Shown: positions 1 through 7,027, counted from the stretch's first letter. The stretch is 14,808 bases of DNA from AC-32 sp036522595 (GCA_036522595.1 DATDFL010000164.1:1-14808); one strand, 5' to 3'. The notes: a model not told the origin generated them from the letters alone. Translations and numbers: made by a program.

Positions 1-1
1 C

Positions 2-505
2 GTCGCGGTGGTCAAGGTCGGCGCTGCCACCGAGACCGAGATGAAGGAGAAGAAGCACCGCGTCGAGGACGCGCTGCAGGCCACGCGGGCAGCCCTCGAG
101 GAGGGCATCGTCCCCGGCGGCGGCGTCGCGCTTCTGAACGCGATCGATGCGATCAAGCTCGAGGACGATGCCGGCGACGAAAAGACCGGTGCGCAGATCG
201 TCGCGCGTGCTCTCGAGGAGCCAGTTCGTCAGCTCGCTTTCAATGCGGGCCTCGAAGGCTCGATCGTCGTTGACAAGATCCGGACAGGCACGAAGGGCTC
301 AGGCCTGAACGTAGAGACCGGCGAGTACACCGACCTCGTCAAGGCCGGGATCATCGACCCGACGATGGTCACGCGCTCGGCGCTACAGAACGCCGCGTCG
401 ATTGCGAAGAACATCCTCACGACCGAGGCAGTCGTCGCCGAGCCACCGGAGAAGAACCCGGTCGGCGCCGGCATGCCCGGCGGTGGGATGCCCGACATGA
501 TGTAA
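2..505 (+). CDS. groL: Chaperonin GroEL (Hsp60), C-terminal part
   Basis: Large subunit of the cytoplasmic GroEL/GroES folding machine, which encapsulates unfolded proteins and releases them with ATP hydrolysis. The reading frame enters from the left edge, and about 167 C-terminal residues are present out of a usual length near 540. Visible family hallmarks are RVEDALQATRAALEEG at the start (the Asp at bases 68-70 matches the ATPase aspartate, D398 in E. coli), then GIVPGGGVALL, the NAGLEGSIVV block and DPTMVTRSALQNAASIA. The protein ends in a Gly/Met-rich tail (GGGMPDMM), as in most bacterial GroELs. The frame is intact to TAA. No groES is visible; it may lie outside the window or elsewhere, as many actinobacteria carry extra unlinked groEL copies. 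Identification is secure; which paralogue it is cannot be told from this part. Confidence 0.97.
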   Translation, partial: VAVVKVGAATETEMKEKKHRVEDALQATRAALEEGIVPGGGVALLNAIDAIKLEDDAGDEKTGAQIVARALEEPVRQLAFNAGLEGSIVVDKIRTGTKGSGLNVETGEYTDLVKAGIIDPTMVTRSALQNAASIAKNILTTEAVVAEPPEKNPVGAGMPGGGMPDMM

Positions 506-529
506 AGAGCCTTCGGGCTTTGCAGTTCG

Positions 530-556
530 CGAAGGGCCGGCTCAGCCGGCCCTTCG
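530..556 (+). terminator. Rho-independent terminator of groEL
   Basis: A perfect 12-bp stem (530-541 with 545-556) with a 3-base loop (TCA) begins 24 bases after the groEL stop and is followed by CTTTGCG. The stem is very GC-rich and the T-run short, as is common in high-GC bacteria. Its core, GGGCCGGCTCAG, recurs in the hairpin at 2760-2780, suggesting a standard terminator design in this genome. Confidence 0.85.
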
Positions 557-669
557 CTTTGCGCCTCGAAGTAGTGAAGCCGGACACCGGGCTGGGGCCT
601 TGAAGGCGCGGCGGCTTTTTCGTACCTTGAATCCAGCGGCTTGCGAACCACTCGAAAGGGGTCTTCCCG

Positions 670-1251
670 TTGGACACTTATCACTACGTGCTCTACATCC
701 ACCTGCTCTCGCTCTTCGTCGGGATTGGGGCGGCGACGGTGCTCTCCGTTTGCCTCTTCCAGCTCCGCGGCGCACGGGAGCTCACCGACGCGCTGCCCTG
801 GGGGAAGGTCGCCGGCAAGGTCGGGCGCTTCTTCCCTGTCGCGATCCTCGGGCTGTTTGGCTCCGGGGCCTACATGACGAGTGACGTCTGGACGTGGAGC
901 ACCGGCTGGATCCAGGTCGGCATCGCGGCGCTCGTCGTGCTCGCGATCCAAGGGCCGGTGATCGCGGAGCGCTCGGGCAAGAAGCTCGAGCACGCCCTCA
1001 AGGAGAACGGGCCGGGGCCGCTCAAGGAGCACGCGCGGCGCATGACGCGCTACCCGGGCCTCTGGGTCACCGAGTTCAGCGCGATCGGCCTCGTTCTCGC
1101 CGTCGTCTGGAACATGACCGTGAAGGCGGGTACGGGAACCGCGATCGCCGCGGCAGTCATCGGCTACGGCGCCGGCGCGGGCCTCGGCTTCCTCTTCACG
1201 AGGGCGCCGGCCGCACAGCCCGAGGCTGCAGCTACGACCCCGAGCTCGTAG
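670..1251 (+). CDS. Small integral membrane protein, DUF2269-like
   Basis: Predicted 193-residue membrane protein of unknown function. About five hydrophobic segments are visible (roughly residues 7-30, 54-70, 81-97, 131-148 and 156-177), with a basic amphipathic stretch between the third and fourth (ERSGKKLEHALKENG). The N-terminal YHYVLYIHLLSLFVGIG and overall layout resemble DUF2269-type membrane proteins, but this is a recalled resemblance, not a tested match. The start is TTG at 670, chosen because AAAGGGG (655-661) lies 8 bases upstream and no better start fits. The C-terminal tail is Ala/Pro-rich and probably disordered. The last 20 bases overlap the 3' end of the convergent transporter gene. 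It lies after the groEL terminator, so probably has its own promoter, although I see no convincing -35/-10 pair. Confidence 0.7.
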   Translation: MDTYHYVLYIHLLSLFVGIGAATVLSVCLFQLRGARELTDALPWGKVAGKVGRFFPVAILGLFGSGAYMTSDVWTWSTGWIQVGIAALVVLAIQGPVIAERSGKKLEHALKENGPGPLKEHARRMTRYPGLWVTEFSAIGLVLAVVWNMTVKAGTGTAIAAAVIGYGAGAGLGFLFTRAPAAQPEAAATTPSS

Positions 1252-2734
1252 CCGGCTCAGCGGCCGTTTTCGGGGCGTGCATCAACGCGGCGGCGGCTAG
1301 CGCGCCGATCGCGACGACGATGCCGCCGACCAGCAGGACGCCGTTGAGGCCGCTCACGAACGCGACGGACGCGGCGTGCGCGACCGCCGGACGGCCTCCC
1401 GCCACCTGCGTACCGGTAGACGCGACCGCCTGACCGAGGGCGCGGCCGTGCGGGCCCAGGCTCGAGCCGAGCGAGCTGGTGGCTCTGCGCTCCAGCACCG
1501 AGCCGAGAGCGGCGACTCCCACGGCCACGCCCGTCAGGCGGAACGCGTTGTTGGCACCGGAGGCCATTCCGGTCCGGGCGGGGTCGACGACGCGGAGCGC
1601 GGCCGCAGCGATCGCCGGGTTTGCGAGGCCGATCCCGATCCCGCCGACGATGAACCCGGCGAGGAGGGCCGTCCAGTGAGAGTCGCCCGTCACGCCGTGC
1701 ATGAGGAAGAGTGACCCAGCGACCAGTCCCAGTCCGGCGGCGATGACCATCCGGAAGGGCGCTCCCGGCGCGAATCGCCGCATCACGAGCGGTACCGCGA
1801 AGACGAACACCGTGATCGGCAGGAACCGCACGCCCGCGCCGAGCGGCGAGTAGCCGAGCACGTCCTGGAGGTAGATCGAGAGGTACGGGAACTGCGCGAA
1901 CATCCCGGCGCCGATGCAGAACGTCGCGATCGAGACGCCGAGGAACGCGGGCTGGCGGAAGAGCGAGATGTCGAGCATCGGCCGCCTCTGCATCAGCTCG
2001 ACGACGACGAACGCGACGAGCAGCGCGGCCCCGCCGATCAGGCAGGCGAGGATCAGCCCACTGCTCCACCCGCTCGAGTTGCCGCGCAGGAGCCCGAAGA
2101 CGATCAGGAAGAGCGAAGCCGACAGCGTGGCCAGGCCCCAGACGTCGGCGCGAACCGCGCCCTCGTCGCGCGACTCGCGCATCTGCGTCAGCGCGACGAA
2201 CAGTGCGAATGCGCCGACCGGCACGTTCACGAAGAACACCCAGCGCCAGCTGAGCGCGTCGGTGAGGATCCCGCCGACCAGCGGCCCGGATGCGACCGCG
2301 GCGCCGATCGTCGCGCCCCAGATCGCGATCGCCCCTCCCCGCTCTGGCCCGCGATACTCGTGGCCGATGAGCGCGAGCGCCGTCGCGAAGAGCGCCGCGC
2401 CGCCGACTCCCTGCACCGCGCGTGCGACGTCGAGCGCGACGATGTTCCAGGCGAGCCCGCAGACGAGCGACGAGCCCGTGAAGACGAGCACGCCCACGAT
2501 GAAGAGCAGCCGCCGGCCGTACCGGTCCGAGAGCGCTCCCGCTGTGAGGATCAGCGCCGCGAGCGTCAGCGCGTAGGCGTCCACGACCCACTCGAGCCCG
2601 GTCAGGCCCGCGTGCAGGCGCCGCTGGATGCTCGGCAGCGCGACGTTCACGATCGTGATGTCGAGCAGCAACATGAACGTCGTCGTGCAGACGGCGACGA
2701 GCGTCCACCGGCGGCTCCGGGCGTCAGCCTCCAC
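1232..2734 (-). CDS. MFS efflux transporter, DHA2 (EmrB/QacA-like) family
   Basis: Proton-driven drug or metabolite exporter of the 14-helix DHA2 branch of the major facilitator superfamily; 500 residues is typical. Family motifs in order: D1 (LDITIVNVALP, residues 24-34), motif A in the first cytoplasmic loop (GALSDRYGRR, 66-75), motif B (ARAVQGVGGA, 104-113), the antiporter motif C (GATIGAAVASGPLVGG, 140-155) and the DHA2 hallmark SWRWVFFVNVPVG (162-174). Substrate cannot be inferred. The start is GTG at 2734; helix 1 begins at about residue 10, so a much later start is unlikely. An AGGA about 10 bases upstream is a weak ribosome site. A terminator-like hairpin sits only 25 bases before the start codon, which suggests control in the leader (see 2760-2780). 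The 3' end overlaps the convergent membrane-protein gene by 20 bases. Confidence 0.93.
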   Translation of the reverse strand: MEADARSRRWTLVAVCTTTFMLLLDITIVNVALPSIQRRLHAGLTGLEWVVDAYALTLAALILTAGALSDRYGRRLLFIVGVLVFTGSSLVCGLAWNIVALDVARAVQGVGGAALFATALALIGHEYRGPERGGAIAIWGATIGAAVASGPLVGGILTDALSWRWVFFVNVPVGAFALFVALTQMRESRDEGAVRADVWGLATLSASLFLIVFGLLRGNSSGWSSGLILACLIGGAALLVAFVVVELMQRRPMLDISLFRQPAFLGVSIATFCIGAGMFAQFPYLSIYLQDVLGYSPLGAGVRFLPITVFVFAVPLVMRRFAPGAPFRMVIAAGLGLVAGSLFLMHGVTGDSHWTALLAGFIVGGIGIGLANPAIAAAALRVVDPARTGMASGANNAFRLTGVAVGVAALGSVLERRATSSLGSSLGPHGRALGQAVASTGTQVAGGRPAVAHAASVAFVSGLNGVLLVGGIVVAIGALAAAALMHAPKTAAEPATSSGS

Positions 2735-2759
2735 GGCGCCCGATCCTACGCAAAGAAAA

Positions 2760-2780
2760 GGGCCGGCTCAGCGCCGGCCC
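2760..2780 (-). terminator. Terminator-like hairpin in the leader of the MFS gene
   Basis: Perfect 8-bp stem (2760-2767 with 2773-2780) and 5-base loop. Read on the minus strand it is followed immediately by TTTTCTTTG, a good U-tract, then 16 more bases to the GTG of the transporter. Seen: the hairpin, the U-tract and their distance from the start codon. Inferred: it either ends transcripts coming from the sialidase-like gene or acts as an attenuator of the transporter. There is too little room downstream for an ordinary promoter. Confidence 0.7.
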
Positions 2781-2803
2781 ATTTCTGTCTCTTGACCCTG
2801 ATG

Positions 2804-2829
2804 ACGAAACGGCCCAAGGGCCGTTTCGT
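2804..2829. repeat. Perfect inverted repeat, 12-bp arms
   Basis: ACGAAACGGCCC (2804-2815) is followed after two bases by its exact reverse complement (2818-2829); as RNA this would be an 11-bp stem with a 4-base loop. No T-run on either side, so a plain terminator is not obvious. On the minus strand GGGCCG from its 3' arm could pair with CGGCCC in the 3' arm of the hairpin at 2760-2780, which would break both stems. Confidence 0.75.
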
Positions 2830-2844
2830 ACGAGGGGGATGGGG

Positions 2845-2877
2845 AGGTGGGTCGCCCTTGGTATCGGCGACCCACCT
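2845..2877. repeat. Perfect inverted repeat, 12-bp arms
   Basis: AGGTGGGTCGCC (2845-2856) and its exact complement (2866-2877) flank a 9-base loop. G-rich sequence before it (GGGG at 2841-2844) and C-rich sequence after it (CCCC at 2880-2883) could lengthen the stem. No T-run follows. Probably a structured part of the RNA between the two minus-strand genes; function unknown. Confidence 0.75.
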
Positions 2878-2952
2878 GGCCCCTCAGTCCCTCAATCGAG
2901 TGAATTACGGCCGTCCCGCTTTGCAGTGATGTTTCGACCGGTCATTTCAGAC

Positions 2953-2979
2953 GGAGGGGCGGGCAAAGCCCGCCCCTCC
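2953..2979 (-). terminator. Likely terminator of the sialidase-like gene
   Basis: Perfect 12-bp GC-rich stem (2953-2964 with 2968-2979) and a 3-base loop, starting 24 bases after the stop codon of the minus-strand gene at 3004. The sequence after it on that strand, GTCTGAAAT, has no proper U-tract, so it would be a weak or U-less terminator. Bases 2878-2952, between this hairpin and the next, hold no gene I can recognise and no convincing promoter. Confidence 0.6.
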
Positions 2980-3003
2980 TGATGTCGGCACCGCAAGCGG
3001 CGC

Positions 3004-4746
3004 CTACGGAGTCGGATCTGAGTAGGAACCTCCGTAGATGTCCGTGTTGCCGAAGTTCGCCGGGCAGTCCTGCTGTGGTGCCGGCCTTGCGATCGGATCC
3101 CCGTCGATGAGCGACTGCCGGTAGGCGTCGATTGCCGGGCAATCCGCAGCGTTGCGGCTGTCGTTCCAGACGGCTACGCCGAACTCGTTCGTAGCGAACG
3201 CGTAGTCGTAGTCACCGAGGAACTCGTCCGTCAGCGCGTTCGCGGACGAGCCGCGGGCGTCGCCGGTAGGACCGCGATTGAGCTCGCTCCAGGCTCCGAT
3301 CGAGCCGTTCGAAGCGACGTCAGCGTGCAGCACGACTCCCTGCATCAGCCTCGGCAGTGAAGTGTCCGACTGCCACGGCTGCAGGAAGTTCATGTACGTC
3401 AGGTAGGCGTCTTCCCCGTTGGGCGAGATCGCGACTGCCGGGAAGTCCGGCCGGTCGCTTGCCGGCGACGCGGCGCCTGCGTCGTGCCAGCTGTTGCCCC
3501 GGTTCGTGGAGTACATGACGTGGACATGCTCGTTCGGGCCTGGGTGGACATCCGATGGAGTCGGGCCCTGGCCCCAGACGAGCACGATCTCGTTGCTCGC
3601 GTCGGCGCCGGTTGGGGCACCGTTGGCGATGCTGATGCTCGGGAACGAACCGTCGCGAGCCCCGGCCGCGCCGTCGAACGTCAGGTCGCCGGACTCAGGA
3701 TCGGGCAACCCAGTCGTGACGAAGTGCGTCACGATCCGGGCCGGCCGCAGCCAGTGCCTTCCGCCGTCGGACGAGCGCGACATGAAGATCGCCTGCGTCC
3801 CGGTATTGCGGTCGGCTCCGTCCCAGAAGACGTAGGCGTTCCCGTCGCTGTCGGTGTCGACCTGACAGTCCTGGCGGCCGCCGATGCGGCCGTTGTTCAC
3901 GGCCTGCGAGAGCTGGGTCGTCCGCCAGGTGTTGCCGCCGTCCGATGACGTATTGACGACGATCGGCTCCGGGAAGCCGCCGATCTCCTGGCTGCGGAAC
4001 GCAGCGTTGCAGACGTAGACGTTCCCGAAGAACGGGCTCGACGACGCGTCGTCGGCCGCGACCATCTCGTGATCGGAGAACAGCGCGGCGTTCTGGCGCG
4101 ACGCAATCACGGGCGCCATCCACGCGTTGTTGTCCCCGGCCTTCGCCGCTTCGTAGTTCTGGCTGTCGAGCCGCGAGACCGCTGCGCCCTCGAAGCCCTT
4201 GAACGCACCGCTGAGGCTCGACGTGATGTTCGCGTAGTAGAGCCGCCAGCCGTTCGACCACGAGAAGTGGCCGCTCGAGTCCGGCTGCGGGCCGAATCCG
4301 ACCGCGGGGTCGCCGTCCGAGACGAGGCCGTTCTCGTAGTAGAGCGGCAGCGTCCCGATCGGGCCGACGTGCGGCGTACACGGATCCGGACCTAGGCAGT
4401 CTCGGGCCGTCAAGCCGGTGTAGGTCGGCTGCATCCAGCTCGAGCCCGAGTCGTCCGAGAAGTAGACGCCCGAGGTGCCGACGCCTGGCGTGAACGGGCA
4501 GGTGGTGGGATCGCCCGCGTTGCAGGCCTCCATGTCGACTTCCTCGTTGGCGCCGGCCGCCGCGATCGACGGGTCGATCGGGTTGACCGCAACCGCGGGC
4601 TCGTTCTGCTTGTTCTGAGAAAACGGCGACGGCGGGCTGTTTACCGTCACCAACGTGTCGCTCCCGGGCGGTGTTGCTGCCGCAACCGCAACCGGGATCA
4701 GCACCGCCACAGCCACGAGCAGGGCGGCGCGCAGTAACCGATTCAT
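3004..4746 (-). CDS. Secreted Asp-box (sialidase-like) beta-propeller protein
   Basis: 580-residue exported protein. It has a clear Sec signal peptide (MNRLLRAALLVAVAVLIPVA, cleavage near residue 24 after AAA), so it acts outside the membrane. Four Asp-box turns typical of sialidase/BNR propellers are visible: SDDSGSSW (97-104), SSDGGNTW (267-274), SSDGGRHW (325-332) and a degenerate STNRGNSW (413-420, Asn for Asp). Asp boxes mark the fold, not the reaction. I could not find a clear sialidase active-site arginine triad, so activity on sialic acid is not supported; many such actinobacterial proteins are annotated as exo-alpha-sialidase only by fold. Six to eight cysteines suggest disulphides outside the cell. 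The ATG at 4746 is preceded by AAAGGGGAG, a strong ribosome site. Divergent from the YgfZ-like gene, with 76 bases between the start codons. Confidence 0.85.
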   Translation of the reverse strand: MNRLLRAALLVAVAVLIPVAVAAATPPGSDTLVTVNSPPSPFSQNKQNEPAVAVNPIDPSIAAAGANEEVDMEACNAGDPTTCPFTPGVGTSGVYFSDDSGSSWMQPTYTGLTARDCLGPDPCTPHVGPIGTLPLYYENGLVSDGDPAVGFGPQPDSSGHFSWSNGWRLYYANITSSLSGAFKGFEGAAVSRLDSQNYEAAKAGDNNAWMAPVIASRQNAALFSDHEMVAADDASSSPFFGNVYVCNAAFRSQEIGGFPEPIVVNTSSDGGNTWRTTQLSQAVNNGRIGGRQDCQVDTDSDGNAYVFWDGADRNTGTQAIFMSRSSDGGRHWLRPARIVTHFVTTGLPDPESGDLTFDGAAGARDGSFPSISIANGAPTGADASNEIVLVWGQGPTPSDVHPGPNEHVHVMYSTNRGNSWHDAGAASPASDRPDFPAVAISPNGEDAYLTYMNFLQPWQSDTSLPRLMQGVVLHADVASNGSIGAWSELNRGPTGDARGSSANALTDEFLGDYDYAFATNEFGVAVWNDSRNAADCPAIDAYRQSLIDGDPIARPAPQQDCPANFGNTDIYGGSYSDPTP

Positions 4747-4810
4747 CTCTCCCCTTTCCTCGTGAATCGAGGAATGGATGCTAAAGGGCGGCGGCCCGCC
4801 ATGCGCCGCT

Positions 4811-4816
4811 TACACT
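4811..4816 (+). promoter_or_regulatory. Candidate -10 box of the YgfZ-like gene (leaderless)
   Basis: TACACT fits the actinobacterial TANNNT -10 pattern and ends 6 bases before the GTG at 4823, so transcription would start at or next to the start codon. No recognisable -35 is present. The same box in nearly the same context precedes the tRNA (5580-5585). Confidence 0.45.
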
Positions 4817-4822
4817 GGATTC

Positions 4823-5587
4823 GTGGCGATCATCGCGCCCACAGTCGTACAGCTTTCGCGCGGGTACGTGCGCGTGGCCGGCCCCGACGCCGCTGATTTT
4901 CTCGAGCGGATGCTCTCGAACGAGGTGCAAGGCCTTGACGCCGGTTCTGCACAGCAAGCGCTGCTGCTGACGCCGAAGGGCCGGATGATCGCTCCCCTTC
5001 GCGCCGTGCGCGAGTCGGAGGACGCGTTTCTGCTGATCACTGAGGCCGAGCTCGCCGAGGCGGTCTCGACGACGCTGCTTCGCGCGCGGTTCGCGGCGAA
5101 GTGCGAGATCTCGGTGGCGCCGCTGCGCGGCTACCTGCATCTCGCCGACCCGGGACGTGGGCTTCGGGTAGAGGACTACGGGGTCGAGGCGTGGGAGACG
5201 TGGGAGGAAGGCGAGCTTGACGCGGGGGAGACGAGCGAGCTCGAGCCGCTGCGGATCGAGGTGGGCACCCCGGTTTGGGGCAAGGAGCTCGACGAGAGCG
5301 TTCTCCCCGCCGAGGCCGGTCTCGACGAGACCCACATCTCGTTCACGAAGGGCTGCTACCCCGGCCAGGAGCCGATCGCGCGCCTGCACTACCGCGGCCA
5401 CCCGAACCGCCGGCTGCGGCGACTGGAAGTCGCGGCGGCGAAGGCCGGGGACGAGATCACGCATGAAGGCAAGACCGTCGGCCGGGTGACGAGCGCCGTC
5501 CCGGGAAAGGCCCTCGGCTACGTGCGCCGTGAGATCCCCGATGACGCGACGCTGATCATCGGCGGCCAAGATGCGCGGCTACACTGA
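4823..5587 (+). CDS. ygfZ: YgfZ/GcvT-like folate-binding protein
   Basis: Cytoplasmic tetrahydrofolate-binding protein of the GcvT superfamily, known in E. coli to support assembly or repair of certain iron-sulphur enzymes. 254 residues, slightly short for the family. Decisive is the YgfZ signature KGCYPGQE (residues 176-183, conserved Cys178), followed by RLHYRGHPNRRLRRL. The N-terminal half carries the expected opening (RVAGPDAADFLERMLSNEV) and the PKGRM element (51-55). I chose the GTG at 4823. An in-frame ATG at 4778 exists behind GAGGA, but the added residues (MLKGGGPPCAAYTGF) look non-native and the TACACT box lies inside that extension. Stops 7 bases before a tRNA gene. Confident in the family, less so in the start. 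Confidence 0.88.
   Translation: MAIIAPTVVQLSRGYVRVAGPDAADFLERMLSNEVQGLDAGSAQQALLLTPKGRMIAPLRAVRESEDAFLLITEAELAEAVSTTLLRARFAAKCEISVAPLRGYLHLADPGRGLRVEDYGVEAWETWEEGELDAGETSELEPLRIEVGTPVWGKELDESVLPAEAGLDETHISFTKGCYPGQEPIARLHYRGHPNRRLRRLEVAAAKAGDEITHEGKTVGRVTSAVPGKALGYVRREIPDDATLIIGGQDARLH
5580..5585 (+). promoter_or_regulatory. Candidate -10 box of the tRNA-Arg gene
   Basis: TACACT inside the last codons of the YgfZ-like gene, 9 bases before the tRNA 5' end. Preceded by ATGCGCGGC, against ATGCGCCGCT before the identical box at 4811. No clear -35. If real, the tRNA does not depend on read-through from the upstream gene. Confidence 0.4.
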
Positions 5588-5594
5588 CCTTCCC

Positions 5595-5667
5595 GCGCCC
5601 GTAGCTCAGGGGATAGAGCGCTGCCCTGCGGAGGCAGAGGTCGCATGTTCGAATCATGCCGGGCGCA
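5595..5667 (+). tRNA. tRNA-Arg, anticodon GCG
   Basis: Complete 73-base cloverleaf without encoded CCA. Acceptor stem GCGCCCG pairs with CGGGCGC (7 bp, discriminator A at 5667); D stem GCTC/GAGC with an 8-base loop holding the arginine-type A20; anticodon stem CTGCC/GGCAG with loop CTGCGGA, so the anticodon at 5628-5630 is GCG; variable loop AGGTC; T stem GCATG/CATGC with TTCGAAT. The body is that of the usual bacterial tRNA-Arg(ACG), but position 34 is G instead of the A that TadA converts to inosine. It should read CGC and CGU directly and cannot read CGA. It lies 7 bases after the YgfZ-like gene. Confidence 0.95.
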
Positions 5668-5828
5668 CTGACCCGCACAGTGGTCGAACGGCGGGCGAAA
5701 GACGAGCGCGATCCGGCTGCCGCAAGCCGCCGCCGGCAGCGCCCGACGGCTCGAACCTTCAGTTCGTTCGTCCGGATCCCCGAAATCCCCCGGCGGCGGC
5801 CTGGCGTCAGCGCTGGCGTCGGTCAGGG
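5668..5828. other. Intergenic region between tRNA-Arg and protease gene
   Basis: No gene is visible here. It contains an 11-bp inverted repeat of GCC triplets (5726-5736 with 5790-5800), but the 53-base loop makes it a poor terminator for either side. A short direct repeat around CTGGCGTC occurs near 5801-5820. Confidence 0.4.
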
Positions 5829-6725
5829 CTAGTACTTGGCGTTGTCTTCCAGCGCGTCGCCCTTCCCGAGCTTGCGGTTGGTCGTGTCGTCCTTGTAGCA
5901 AACGCTGTACATCACATTCGAGTCGTCGTTGACGTGGCCGAATCCCAGTTGATGGCCCATCTCGTGTGCCAGGCAATTCTGTACGTCGTAGCGCCCGGGA
6001 TCGTGGCCATTGATCCAGAGGTAAGTGGTGCTGAGGAGGATGTCGCTCTCGACGATCGTGTTGCCGCTCACCACTCCCTGCTCGATTCCGACCCGGGAGT
6101 TGGGGACAGGGCCGAAGCCGACTGTGTTGACGTAATTCGCTCCGAACTCAGTCGTTGTTTCGCCGAAGTACGCGCTGCTCCAAGCGCTGTTGTCGGGTAC
6201 ACCGCAGTAGTCGTCGACGTTAGCCCACTCGCTGTGTGCCGAGCGCAGGGCGGTTTCGGTGTACGTCAAGTTGAGGTAGTAGGGCGTATCGCGCTTCGTC
6301 CACCACCAGTCGACGCGCTCGTTCCACTTGTCGGCACTTGCGTTTCGGACGTCGTGGCAAGCATCGGACGCTGCGAAGCGCCGGTGTGGCGCTGGAGCAG
6401 GGCGACGGCCGCTGTAGAGGTAGTTCCGTTCGAGCGCGTCGCCGTGCCCAAAGTCGAATCGCGTCTGGAGTTGGCGCCCCTTCCTATCGAACACGCGACT
6501 TGCATAGAGCGAGCCGTTGGGATTCAGGAGCTGAACCGTCCTGCCGCCGAGGTCGTTGAGACGCGTGCGGAGCGATCCGTGGTCAGGCATCACGAACCGT
6601 GGTACACCAGCTGCGAGTATCCGATAGACGCGGGCAGTGGCGGGCGGCCCCGCTGAAGCCTTCAAAGCCGTGGCGCTCAGAGCGATCACCACCAGCGCCA
6701 GGCATCCGACGGACCGATACTTCAC
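5829..6725 (-). CDS. Secreted zinc metalloprotease, metzincin type
   Basis: 298-residue predicted exported protease. The metzincin zinc motif is complete and exact: HEMGHQLGFGH at residues 254-264 (three His ligands and the catalytic Glu), followed by a Met-turn, NVMY, around M272. An N-terminal hydrophobic stretch (about residues 8-26, CLALVVIALSATALKASAG) is a signal peptide. Residues 30-110 may be a propeptide-like region; cysteines at about 123, 174, 251 and 276 could form disulphides. It resembles matrixin-like secreted bacterial peptidases, but the subfamily is not certain and the substrate unknown. The GTG at 6725 is chosen because AAGGAGG lies 8 bases upstream; the longer in-frame start at 6776 would place extra charged residues before the signal peptide. 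Local G+C is lower than in nearby genes (6121-6180 is 32/60), a possible sign of transfer. Confidence 0.85.
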   Translation of the reverse strand: MKYRSVGCLALVVIALSATALKASAGPPATARVYRILAAGVPRFVMPDHGSLRTRLNDLGGRTVQLLNPNGSLYASRVFDRKGRQLQTRFDFGHGDALERNYLYSGRRPAPAPHRRFAASDACHDVRNASADKWNERVDWWWTKRDTPYYLNLTYTETALRSAHSEWANVDDYCGVPDNSAWSSAYFGETTTEFGANYVNTVGFGPVPNSRVGIEQGVVSGNTIVESDILLSTTYLWINGHDPGRYDVQNCLAHEMGHQLGFGHVNDDSNVMYSVCYKDDTTNRKLGKGDALEDNAKY

Positions 6726-7027
6726 TCCCCCTCCCTCCTTAGAAGTATGTGCTGTTGCCAGGCTGCCGAGGACCAAGAGTCGGCTGCTGGCCGAATTCGG
6801 ACTGATCGGCGGCCGAGTGGTGCTCGATCGACCTGCTCGAGCGACACATCGTGGATGTCGGCAGCACCGGGTTGAGGAGAGGTGATCGCGCTCTAAACGC
6901 GAGAGTTTCCGCTAGAAGCAGGCAACGCGGAAGTGCTGGCAGTCCACTCGCGGTCGAACACGTCAACAGTCGCCGAATGTGTAGAGCCGATGCGCGCTAT
7001 AGCGGGAAAAACGTGGTGGTTGATCAT
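6726..7027. other. 302-base gene-free region upstream of the protease gene
   Basis: Apart from the ribosome site next to 6725, no gene, RNA or strong promoter is recognisable. The minus-strand promoter of the protease gene should lie here; CATACT at 6743-6748 is a weak -10 candidate without a matching -35. A perfect 10-bp palindrome, CGCTATAGCG, lies at 6995-7004, near the 3' end of the YciI-like gene. Open frames crossing the region look like chance. Confidence 0.4.

Noticed and set aside
229..1032. Long minus-strand open frame of 267 codons opposite groEL and the membrane protein
   Set aside because: It spans the groEL coding end, the terminator and the next gene, with Arg/Pro-rich low-quality sequence; a GC-rich shadow.
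1257..2708. 483-codon minus-strand frame inside the transporter gene
   Set aside because: Out-of-frame shadow, extremely Arg-rich; the overlapping frame carries all the MFS motifs.
2878..2952. GCAAAGCGGGACGGCC on the minus strand, recalling part of the c-di-GMP-I riboswitch core
   Set aside because: The order of elements differs and the other conserved parts (GGCAAACC, tetraloop and receptor) are not seen.
3004..4746. Calling the Asp-box protein a true sialidase
   Set aside because: Asp boxes only show the propeller fold; the arginine triad and catalytic pair could not be located.
5571..6656. 361-codon plus-strand frame running through the tRNA and the metalloprotease
   Set aside because: It translates the tRNA and is antisense to a gene with signal peptide, HExxH motif and a perfect ribosome site.
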